The notes under the pieces were generated by a model. That model saw only the letters and a list, made by a program, of their open reading frames with translations, had not been told where the DNA came from and made no database searches. A stretch of DNA of 6,066 bases from the NCBI GenBank assembly GCA_938091715.1, contig CALKMT010000124.1, positions 1 to 6,066 of the forward strand, in the 5' to 3' direction. This document shows, piece by piece, positions 1 through 5,825 of this stretch. The stretch comes from an uncultured Litorivicinus sp. GTDB lineage: Bacteria; Pseudomonadota; Gammaproteobacteria; Pseudomonadales; Litorivicinaceae. The number at the start of each line of letters is the position of its first letter. Within the stretch, counting starts at the first letter, position 1. Position numbers and translations under genes: made by a program.

Positions 1-564
1 ACCGCCGCGTCCTGCACCACCAACTGCCTGGCCCCAGTGGTCAAGGTGATTCATGAGTCCTTGGGCATCGCGCACGGTTCGATCACCACCATCCACGACA
101 TCACCAACACCCAGAGCATCCTGGATCAACCGCACAAGGACCTGCGACGGGCCCGGGCCAGCGCCATGAGCCTGATCCCGACCACCACCGGATCGGCCAA
201 GGCCATTACCCAGATCTTTCCCGAGTTGACCGGCAAGTTAAACGGCCACGCGGTTCGAGTGCCCCTGGCCAATGCCTCGCTGACCGATTGCGTATTCGAG
301 GTCGAGCGCGCCACCACCGCCGAGGAGGTCAATGCGCTGTTGGCCGCCGCGGCTGCAGGCCCGCTGAAAGACATTTTGGGCTATGAAGAACGCCCCTTGG
401 TGTCCATCGATTATCGCACCGATTCCCGCTCGAGCATTGTCGATGCGCCGATGACCATGGTGGTCAACGGCACCCAGGTGAAAATCTACGCCTGGTATGA
501 CAACGAATGGGGCTATTCCAACCGATTGGTCGAGTTGGGCATGAAAGTTATTCATGCGGCCTGA
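1..564 (+). CDS. gap: ArsJ-associated glyceraldehyde-3-phosphate dehydrogenase, C-terminal part (5' end outside window)
   Basis: The reading frame is open from base 1 and gives 187 residues; GAPDHs are usually about 330, so roughly the first 145 residues (most of the NAD-binding domain) lie upstream. Visible are the active-site stretch SCTTNC with catalytic Cys5, the catalytic His32 in TTIHDITNTQ, PHKDLRRARA, the substrate-phosphate region IPTTTGSA, NGHAVRVP, and the C-terminal WYDNEWGYSNR. The downstream gene, overlapping by 11 nt, is arsJ. In the known pathway this type of GAPDH joins arsenate to glyceraldehyde-3-phosphate, giving unstable 1-arseno-3-phosphoglycerate for export by ArsJ; it is cytosolic and NAD dependent. 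The wording HDITNTQ, rather than the HAYTNDQ-like form common in housekeeping enzymes, agrees with the ArsJ-linked clade as I recall it. The arsenic role is inferred from this pairing; the GAPDH family call itself is very secure. A GTG at 37 is internal and not a real start. Confidence 0.95.
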   Translation, partial: TAASCTTNCLAPVVKVIHESLGIAHGSITTIHDITNTQSILDQPHKDLRRARASAMSLIPTTTGSAKAITQIFPELTGKLNGHAVRVPLANASLTDCVFEVERATTAEEVNALLAAAAAGPLKDILGYEERPLVSIDYRTDSRSSIVDAPMTMVVNGTQVKIYAWYDNEWGYSNRLVELGMKVIHAA

Positions 565-1741
565 GATCCGCCAATACCTGCTGGTTACTGGTAATTACTG
601 GGCCTTTACGCTGACGGATGGGGCCCTGCGTATGCTGGTGGTCCTGCACTTCTACAGCCTGGGGTATGGCGCTCTGGACATCGCCCTGATGTTCTTGTTT
701 TACGAGTTCTTTGGGGTGGTGACCAATCTGGTCGGGGGATGGCTGGGCGCCCGCGTCGGCTTGAATCGCACCATGAACATCGGCTTGGCCTTGCAGATTG
801 TGGCCTTGGGCATGTTGCTGGTGCCCGCCGAGTGGCTGACCGTGATCTGGGTCATGATGGCCCAGGCCCTGTCGGGTATTGCCAAAGACCTAAACAAAAT
901 GAGCGCCAAGTCCTCGATCAAGGGGCTGGTGGTGGACGGCACTCTGTTTAAATGGGTCGCCGCGCTGACCGGCTCAAAAAATGCCCTAAAAGGCCTAGGG
1001 TTTTTCCTGGGCGCAGGGTCGCTGGCGCTGTTTGGGTTTCAAGCAACCATTGCGGGCATGGCGGGCCTGCTGACCCTGGTCTGGGTTTTCAGCCTAATCA
1101 CCCTGCCCAACGCCATGGGCAAGGCCAGTGCCAAGCCCAAGTTCAGCGAAGTATTTTCCAGCGATCCACTGATTAACCGGCTGTCCGCCGCACGCACTTT
1201 TTTGTTTGGCGCCCGGGATGTCTGGTTCGTGGTCGCCCTGCCGGTGTTTTTGGCCGAATCCCTGAACTGGGAGCACTGGCAGACCGGCACCCTGATGGCC
1301 AGTTGGGTGATTGGTTATGGAGCCGTGCAGGGATTTGCGCCGAAATTGATCCGCGGGCAACCGCGCCTGTTCGCCCTGGGGCTGCCCTTGATCGCCATGC
1401 CGGTGGTCATCGCGCTGTGCGTGTATTACTCGCTGTCGCTGCCGCTCACCCTGATCGCAGGCCTGGTGGTGTTTGGCGTGCTGTTTGCGCTGAACTCATC
1501 CGTGCATAGTTATCTGATCGTGCACTATGCGCGACAGGACGGGGTGTCGCTGGATGTGGGCTTTTATTACATGGCCAACGCCATGGGACGCCTGATCGGC
1601 ACCTTGCTGTCGGGCTATGTCTATCAGGTCTATGGGCTGGTGGAATGCTTGCTAATTTCAGCCTTGATGCTGGGGCTGGCGACCTGGATCGCCGCGCCCC
1701 TGGATCGACTTAACCGCGATTCGAGCGCAACCAGTCAATAG
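554..1741 (+). CDS. arsJ: Organoarsenical efflux MFS transporter ArsJ
   Basis: This 395-residue polytopic inner-membrane protein of the major facilitator superfamily has about 10-12 hydrophobic segments. Hallmarks I recognise from ArsJ are the N-terminal RQYLLVTGNYWAFTLTDGA (residues 6-24), FLFYEFFGVVTNLVGGWLG (47-65) leading into the MFS loop motif GARVGLNRTMN, GIAKDLNKMSAKSSIK (108-123), ALTGSKNALKG (137-147), SAARTFLFGARDVWFVVALP (211-230) and WVIGYGAVQ (251-259). ArsJ is known to expel 1-arseno-3-phosphoglycerate made by the partner GAPDH, which hydrolyses outside to arsenate, giving net arsenate resistance. The ATG at 554 lies inside the GAPDH gene and has only a weak Shine-Dalgarno sequence before it, so translation is probably coupled. 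Starting there keeps the family's N-terminal motif, with little room for extension. The last 32 bp overlap the 3' end of pgi on the other strand. No truncation is seen. Confidence 0.95.
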   Translation: MRPEIRQYLLVTGNYWAFTLTDGALRMLVVLHFYSLGYGALDIALMFLFYEFFGVVTNLVGGWLGARVGLNRTMNIGLALQIVALGMLLVPAEWLTVIWVMMAQALSGIAKDLNKMSAKSSIKGLVVDGTLFKWVAALTGSKNALKGLGFFLGAGSLALFGFQATIAGMAGLLTLVWVFSLITLPNAMGKASAKPKFSEVFSSDPLINRLSAARTFLFGARDVWFVVALPVFLAESLNWEHWQTGTLMASWVIGYGAVQGFAPKLIRGQPRLFALGLPLIAMPVVIALCVYYSLSLPLTLIAGLVVFGVLFALNSSVHSYLIVHYARQDGVSLDVGFYYMANAMGRLIGTLLSGYVYQVYGLVECLLISALMLGLATWIAAPLDRLNRDSSATSQ

Positions 1742-3296
1742 CCGCGGCGGTCGAGGCATCCTTGCCCTGGGTATTGCCCGAGGCCAATGCCTCGGCGGCG
1801 CTTAGGGCCAACTCTTTGCCCAGCTCGACACCCCACTGGTCGTAGGCGTTTAGGTTCCACAACCAGCCCTGCACAAAGATTCGGTGCTCGTGCAGAGCGA
1901 TCAAGGCGCCCAAAGCCCTAGGGGTCATACGCTCGGTCATCATCAAAGTGCTGGGACGCGAGCCCGGGAAAGTCCTGTGCAAGCCCAGATCCAAGCCGTT
2001 GGGGCCGGATTTTTCGGCCCGTGCGGTCTCGGTGTCCTTGCCGACCAGCAACGCCTCGGCCTGGGCCACTGCGTTGGCCACCAGCAAATCGTGCTGGGCT
2101 TGGGCGCCCAACCGCGGCCGAGCCGATAAAATGAACTCCACCGGAATCCAATCGCTGCCCTGGTGCAATAACTGAAAGAACGCATGCTGGCCGTTGGTGC
2201 CCGGCTCGCCCCACACCACCGCACCGGTGGCATGCTCGATGGCTGCGCCCTGGCGGGTAACTCGCTTGCCCAAGCTCTCCATGTCGGCCTGCTGCAAATA
2301 GGCCGGCAACTCGCTTAGGTGCTGATCGTAAGGAATCACCGCGACGCTGCCCTTGTGCCAATCTTGGCGATACCAGGCATACAACAGCCCCATCAGCATG
2401 GGCACGTTTTGCGCAAGCGGCGCCGTCTGGAAGTGTTGATCCATGTCCCGGGCGCCGGCCAGGAACTGTTCAAACGCATCCCGTCCGATCGCCAACATGA
2501 TCGGCAAGCCAATCGCGCTCCACAGGCTGTAGCGACCGCCGACCCAATCCCAGAATCCGAAGGTCTGCTCGGCAGGGATGCCAAACTCGGCGACTCGATC
2601 CAACGCGGTGGACAGCGCGACGAAATGCGCACCCACCGCCGCTTCACCCAAGGCCGACACCAACCACTCCCGGGCCACCCGGGCATTGGTCAGCGTTTCA
2701 ATGGTGGTAAAGGTTTTCGAGGCGACAATGATCAGTGTGGTTTCTGGATCCGCCCCGGCCAGGGCGTGGTGCAAGTCGCTAGGGTCGACGTTGGCCACGA
2801 ACTTAAGTTCCGGGCCGTCGTGATCCGGGGCCAGGGCTTGAACCGCCATCCGCGGTCCTAAATCCGAACCGCCGATGCCAATGTTGATCACCCGCTTGAT
2901 AGGTTTGCCGGTGGCGCCCGTGTGCTGGCCGCCGCGCACCCGCTCGGCAAATGCCAGGCAACGTTCCCGCTCGGTCAACACATCGTCCATGATCCCCTGG
3001 CCATCTGCCTGATAAGCATCGTCAGGCGTGCCGCGCAGGGCCATGTGCATGACCGCGCGTCCCTCGGTCAAGTTCAGCGGAGCACCCGCGAACAGTTGCT
3101 GGATGGCGTCATCCAGTTGGCGCTCGGCGGCCCAGTCTGTAAAGGCCTGAATAACCTCGGGCGTTAAAAAATGCTTGCTCAGATCGACGCGCCAGGGCCC
3201 AGCCTGCAGGGTCAATTCCTGGCTGCGCTGGGGATTCATCAGCGCCGCTAAGGACTGGTCCTTTAGAGCGGCGGCTAAATCAGAACGCTGAGTCAT
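1710..3296 (-). CDS. pgi: Glucose-6-phosphate isomerase
   Basis: The 528-residue cytosolic enzyme interconverts glucose-6-phosphate and fructose-6-phosphate (glycolysis and gluconeogenesis); the E. coli enzyme is 549 residues, so this one is full length. Visible are the SIS-type sugar-phosphate loops NIGIGGSDLGP (138-148) and SKTFTT (193-198), PGI signature 1 around DWVGGRYSLWSAIG (250-263), and signature 2 ending in NAYDQWGVELGK (483-494). Expected catalytic residues by family alignment are Glu364 in GEPGTNGQHAF, His378 in LLHQG and Lys494. The ATG overlaps the stop of the upstream kinase gene as ATGA, with an AGGAG eight bases before it, so it is co-translated with the kinase. Its last codons overlap arsJ tail to tail. 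Several antisense open frames across this gene look like high-GC shadows, not genes. Confidence 0.98.
   Translation of the reverse strand: MTQRSDLAAALKDQSLAALMNPQRSQELTLQAGPWRVDLSKHFLTPEVIQAFTDWAAERQLDDAIQQLFAGAPLNLTEGRAVMHMALRGTPDDAYQADGQGIMDDVLTERERCLAFAERVRGGQHTGATGKPIKRVINIGIGGSDLGPRMAVQALAPDHDGPELKFVANVDPSDLHHALAGADPETTLIIVASKTFTTIETLTNARVAREWLVSALGEAAVGAHFVALSTALDRVAEFGIPAEQTFGFWDWVGGRYSLWSAIGLPIMLAIGRDAFEQFLAGARDMDQHFQTAPLAQNVPMLMGLLYAWYRQDWHKGSVAVIPYDQHLSELPAYLQQADMESLGKRVTRQGAAIEHATGAVVWGEPGTNGQHAFFQLLHQGSDWIPVEFILSARPRLGAQAQHDLLVANAVAQAEALLVGKDTETARAEKSGPNGLDLGLHRTFPGSRPSTLMMTERMTPRALGALIALHEHRIFVQGWLWNLNAYDQWGVELGKELALSAAEALASGNTQGKDASTAAAIDWLRSNRG
1778..1795. other. 7-bp stem hairpin inside the 3' end of pgi
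   Basis: CCGAGGC-CAAT-GCCTCGG forms a perfect seven-base stem with a four-base loop, 37 bases past the arsJ stop and within pgi codons. No T-run follows on either strand, so it is not a standard intrinsic terminator. It could slow polymerase or protect the 3' end of arsJ mRNA, but chance in GC-rich coding DNA is as likely. Confidence 0.25.
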
Positions 3297-4222
3297 GAGA
3301 ACTGCTCCTGAACGTCATCAAAGCTGGGCAGATCTGCACCCTGGCGACTGCAGGTCACCGCCGCGGCCGCAATGGCCCATTGCAAGACCTGCTGCATATC
3401 GGCCTGGGCGACGCCCGATTTGCTAAGGGCGCCCTGACGATTCAGCGCATCCAACATGGCCGCCTGAAAGGTATCACCGGCCCCAACGGTATCGACAACC
3501 TGAACCTGGCGTCCGGGGACTTCGATCTGGCCCTGGGGGCCAAAGGCGATGGCGCCATTCGGCCCTTGGGTCACGATCACCCAGGCGGCGCCCAGTGCAA
3601 GGGCATCCCGGGCGAAGTCGGCGATGCTGGCCCCTGGGCTTAGAAATTCGATGTCCTCGTCGGACAATTTGATTAGATCCGCGTGCGGCGCAATGGCGTT
3701 GAACGTGTCCCACCAGACCTGACGGTTTGGCTCGATCGAGGGTCGAACATTGGGATCATAAGCAATGACCGTATCCGGTGCGGCGCGCTGGACCAGCGCC
3801 TTTAGGCTGTCGGCGATTGGATTCACCACGGTCGAGTACGAGCCAAGACTGATCGCTGCAAACGGTGCCGAGTCAGGTAAATCCTGGGCCGTCAGCGACA
3901 CATCCGCACTGCCCTCGATATAGAACGCATAGGAAGGATGACCGTCCTGGTTCAGCGACACCATGGCCAGGCTGGTGTTGCGATCGGTACGCACCACGTG
4001 TTGGGTGCCAATCTGTTCTGCGTGCATAAACGCCTGCAGCTTTTGCCCCAATGCATCGCGAGAGTTAGCCGTCAGATACTCCACCGGGTTGCCCAAACGG
4101 GCCAGCCCCAATGCAACATTCAGCGGACTGCCGCCAATGTGTGCGGATAACTGCACCTGACTGGAGGTCGGGTGATCGGTTTGGAATACGTCATACAGCG
4201 CATCGCCACAGGATAAAAACAC
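3293..4222 (-). CDS. PfkB-family carbohydrate kinase, probably fructokinase
   Basis: This 309-residue ribokinase-like (PfkB) kinase is a typical full length. The N-terminal GDALYDV (6-12) places Asp11 where the family binds the sugar. Signature 1 is GGSPLNVALGLARLG (30-44). IAYDPNVRPS in the middle is a typical fructokinase stretch, TQGPNGA follows, and the C-terminal signature is DTVGAGDTFQAA (244-255) with catalytic base Asp250 in the GAGD anion hole. It transfers phosphate from ATP to a sugar. Fructose is the best guess because pgi follows with a 4-nt ATGA overlap: fructose to fructose-6-phosphate to glucose-6-phosphate. Other PfkB substrates (2-keto-3-deoxygluconate, ribose, adenosine) cannot be excluded from sequence alone. 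Translation starts at GTG 4222, supported by AAGGA seven bases upstream and by the family's N-terminal strand beginning right there. No transporter or sucrose hydrolase is next to it. Confidence 0.87.
   Translation of the reverse strand: MFLSCGDALYDVFQTDHPTSSQVQLSAHIGGSPLNVALGLARLGNPVEYLTANSRDALGQKLQAFMHAEQIGTQHVVRTDRNTSLAMVSLNQDGHPSYAFYIEGSADVSLTAQDLPDSAPFAAISLGSYSTVVNPIADSLKALVQRAAPDTVIAYDPNVRPSIEPNRQVWWDTFNAIAPHADLIKLSDEDIEFLSPGASIADFARDALALGAAWVIVTQGPNGAIAFGPQGQIEVPGRQVQVVDTVGAGDTFQAAMLDALNRQGALSKSGVAQADMQQVLQWAIAAAAVTCSRQGADLPSFDDVQEQFS
3305..3309 (-). promoter_or_regulatory. Ribosome binding site of pgi inside the kinase gene
   Basis: On the minus strand AGGAG lies eight bases before the pgi ATG and inside the last codons of the kinase gene. 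With the ATGA stop/start overlap it supports both independent initiation and reinitiation after the kinase, and it fixes the pgi start. Confidence 0.75.
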
Positions 4223-4229
4223 GGGTCGT

Positions 4230-4234
4230 TCCTT
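4230..4234 (-). promoter_or_regulatory. Ribosome binding site of the sugar kinase (decides GTG start)
   Basis: Reading the minus strand, AAAAGGAA precedes the GTG at 4222; the core AAGGA leaves a seven-base spacer. This is the main reason for accepting GTG as the start, together with the conserved PfkB N-terminus that begins immediately after it. Confidence 0.75.
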
Positions 4235-4245
4235 TTGTTCTGGGT

Positions 4246-4261
4246 GAGTTACGTCTAACTC
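4246..4261. promoter_or_regulatory. Perfect 16-bp palindrome, candidate operator
   Basis: The sequence GAGTTA-CGTC-TAACTC has two perfect six-base inverted arms around a four-base centre. It lies 24 bases upstream of the kinase GTG, just before its ribosome binding site, where a bound repressor could block transcription of the kinase-pgi operon. The size and dyad symmetry suit a helix-turn-helix dimer; which regulator binds is unknown. A short RNA hairpin in the leader is an alternative reading, though the stem is weak. Confidence 0.4.
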
Positions 4262-4291
4262 TGAATCTTAAACCGTTAAAACTCTGAACCT
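4257..4291. repeat. Direct repeat AACTCTGAA(T/C)CT with a 23-bp period, flanking a near-palindrome
   Basis: AACTCTGAATCT at 4257-4268 recurs as AACTCTGAACCT at 4280-4291, eleven of twelve bases identical. Between them sits TTAAAC-C-GTTAAA (4268-4280), an inverted repeat with one mismatch. The first copy starts inside the 16-bp palindrome. A 23-bp period is roughly two helical turns, so the copies would face nearly the same side of the helix, as expected for tandem regulator sites. Function is inferred only. Confidence 0.4.
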
Positions 4292-4358
4292 GACGGCTAG
4301 GGTGGGGCAAATACTCAGCGCCCAATTGTTTCGCTTAACTACCCTAACAGCAGACTTT

Positions 4359-4363
4359 GGTGA
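4359..4363 (+). promoter_or_regulatory. Shine-Dalgarno GGTGA that favours the ATG start of tupA
   Basis: GGTGA matches the 3' half of the consensus (AGGAGGTGA) and lies five bases before the ATG at 4369. The alternative in-frame starts TTG 4357 and GTG 4360 have no recognisable ribosome binding site, and this motif would overlap them, so ATG 4369 is preferred. Confidence 0.5.
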
Positions 4364-4368
4364 ACAAT

Positions 4369-5181
4369 ATGCCGATGCAAGCCATCATTTTAACCAGCCT
4401 ACTGAGCCTGCTGACGCTGGCCAGTCATGCGGGCCAGCTGATCATACAGTCCACCACCTCGACGAAAAACAGCGGGTTGTACGATTTTGTCTTGCCCAAA
4501 CTGCAGGCGGACACCGGAATCACGGTGCACGTGGTCGCCGTCGGCACCGGCCAAGCCATCAGCAACGCCCGTCGCTGCGATGGGGACATCCTGCTGGTGC
4601 ATGCCAAATCCGCCGAGGAATCCTTTGTCGCCCGGGGCTTTGGCTTGTATCGCCAGAACCTTATGTTCAACGACTTTATCCTGGTCGGCCCGCCCGCTGA
4701 TCCGGCGGGCATCCAACAGGCCAGCAGCGCTGTCAATGCGCTCGAGCGTATCGGCCGCACCGGCAGTATTTTCGTGTCCCGAGGGGACGATTCGGGCACG
4801 CACAAGAAAGAGCGCCAGTTGTGGCGCGGCTCGGCCGTCAGCCCCTGGCCCGACTCGGGCGATTGGTATTTGGAAACCGGCAGCGGCATGGGCGCGACGT
4901 TGAACACCAGCGTCGAGTTACAGGCCTATACCCTGACCGATCGCGCCACCTGGCTGCGCCACGGTCGCAAAAAGGACCATCGGATCCTGTTTGAAGGGGA
5001 TCCAGAACTGTTCAATCAATACGGCATTATTCCCGTCAACCCAGAAAAATGCCCACACACCTACGCGGAACAAGCCAAAACCGTGGTCGACTGGTTTACC
5101 TCGGCACGGGGCCAAGCGGCCATTGGCGCCTATCAGATTGACGGCCAGACGTTATTTTTCCCCAACGCCAAGGCGCCCTGA
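4369..5181 (+). CDS. tupA: Tungstate ABC transporter substrate-binding protein TupA
   Basis: The 270-residue periplasmic oxyanion-binding protein opens with a hydrophobic segment, ILTSLLSLLTLASHA, with probable signal peptidase cleavage after Ala21. The n-region carries no Lys or Arg, which is unusual. The mature part shows the TupA pattern: STTSTKNSG (28-36, the oxyanion loop), VAVGTGQA (56-63), DILLVHA (73-79), NDFILVGP (101-108), SRGDDSGTHKKE (137-148), DWYLETGSGMGATL (165-178), YTLTDRATWL (187-196) and NPEKCPH near the C-terminus. TupA normally delivers tungstate to the TupB permease and TupC ATPase for tungsten cofactor enzymes; neither is visible here. Instead its TGA overlaps the ATG of pxpB by one base, implying an operon. 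Starts at TTG 4357 or GTG 4360 would add four or three residues. The family call is firm; the substrate is inferred, with molybdate or another oxyanion less likely. Cys70 and Cys228 could form a disulfide (speculative). Confidence 0.9.
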   Translation: MPMQAIILTSLLSLLTLASHAGQLIIQSTTSTKNSGLYDFVLPKLQADTGITVHVVAVGTGQAISNARRCDGDILLVHAKSAEESFVARGFGLYRQNLMFNDFILVGPPADPAGIQQASSAVNALERIGRTGSIFVSRGDDSGTHKKERQLWRGSAVSPWPDSGDWYLETGSGMGATLNTSVELQAYTLTDRATWLRHGRKKDHRILFEGDPELFNQYGIIPVNPEKCPHTYAEQAKTVVDWFTSARGQAAIGAYQIDGQTLFFPNAKAP

Positions 5182-5825
5182 TGACGCTGATCTGGTTGAA
5201 CGAGGACAGCTTTCAAGTCACCTTTTCAAGCCCGGCCGCGGCCAGTCAATGGGCTGCCGGCCTGGCCCAGGCAGCGCCCCTCTGGCTGCGTGAGGTATCC
5301 GCAGGCTTTGGCCAGGTCTTGGTAATGGTTGATATCCAGAGTGATATCGCCCAGATCGAGCAGGATTGCCGCCTGATCAAGGCCCAAGCACAGCCAACAT
5401 CGAGCTCCGTGATTCGCGTCCCGGTCTGTTATGACCCGAGCTTTGGCCTGGACTTGGCCGAGGTCGCACAGCAGACCGGCTTGAACATCGAGCAAGTCAT
5501 CCAGCGTCATCACTCGCAACCCCTAGAGGTATTGGCCATGGGGTTTGCCCCAGGATTTGGTTACCTGGGGGCGATCGACGCGCGCTTACGCTTGCCGCGC
5601 AAATCAACGCCCCGGACTCGCATTCCCGCGGGCAGCGTGGCCATTGCCGAGCAGCAATCGGTGATCTATCCAACCGAAACACCCGGGGGCTGGCACATTC
5701 TTGGGCGCACACCGGTATCGCTGATTGACTATCACCCCGCACCCGGGACCATGTTCCACGTCGGCGCGCAGGTTCAGTTCGTGCCCATTTCATTGGCCGA
5801 ATTCGAGGCCTGGTCTGATGATTGA
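5181..5825 (+). CDS. pxpB: 5-oxoprolinase subunit PxpB (KipI family)
   Basis: This 214-residue cytosolic subunit belongs to the PxpABC 5-oxoprolinase, which uses ATP to open 5-oxoproline (pyroglutamate) to glutamate. The family's core motifs run in order: IRVPVCYDPSFGLDL (78-92), EVLAMGFAPGFGYLG (116-130), PR at 139-140, TPRTRIPAGSVAIA (143-156) and IYPTETPGGWHILGRTP (162-178), then the closing beta strand VQFVPI. The length is normal. One small departure is EQQSVIYP where many relatives have GGQTGIYP. The start ATG shares its A with the last base of the tupA stop (TGATG); AAGG seven bases upstream is a modest ribosome binding site. The pxpC start lies within its last codons. KipI in Bacillus subtilis is known as a kinase inhibitor, but in this pxpC-linked setting the enzyme role is more likely. 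Confidence 0.94.
   Translation: MTLIWLNEDSFQVTFSSPAAASQWAAGLAQAAPLWLREVSAGFGQVLVMVDIQSDIAQIEQDCRLIKAQAQPTSSSVIRVPVCYDPSFGLDLAEVAQQTGLNIEQVIQRHHSQPLEVLAMGFAPGFGYLGAIDARLRLPRKSTPRTRIPAGSVAIAEQQSVIYPTETPGGWHILGRTPVSLIDYHPAPGTMFHVGAQVQFVPISLAEFEAWSDD

Larger units (their letters stand above)
4223..4368. promoter_or_regulatory. Divergent intergenic region between the kinase-pgi and tupA-pxpBC operons
   Basis: These 146 bp are the only real gap in the window and must carry the promoters of both divergent operons unless transcription enters from elsewhere. The middle (about 4246-4291) is AT-richer than the flanking genes and holds a palindrome, a near-palindrome and a direct repeat, listed separately. 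By eye I found only weak sigma-70 candidates: on the + strand TTAAAA at 4276 with TAGGGT 16 bases later, and on the - strand a TAAGAT box (4270 down to 4265) without a good -35. I do not assign a start site. No regulator gene lies in the window. Confidence 0.5.

Noticed and set aside
2319..2861. 180-residue open frame on the + strand, antisense to pgi
   Set aside because: It lies entirely within the strongly conserved pgi gene and its translation shows no recognisable domain; open antisense frames are common in GC-rich genes.
4276..4303. Possible sigma-70 promoter TTAAAA-N16-TAGGGT for tupA
   Set aside because: The -10 box matches consensus at only three of six positions; too weak to list as a promoter.
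4692..4710. Inverted repeat GCCCGC-N7-GCGGGC inside tupA
   Set aside because: It falls in the conserved VGPPADPAG coding stretch, has no T-run, and is explained by GC-rich codons.
1..5181. An oxyanion island joining arsJ (arsenate) and tupA (tungstate)
   Set aside because: The two are separated by the oppositely oriented kinase-pgi operon and about 2.6 kb, with nothing shared in the sequence; the common oxyanion theme is probably coincidence.
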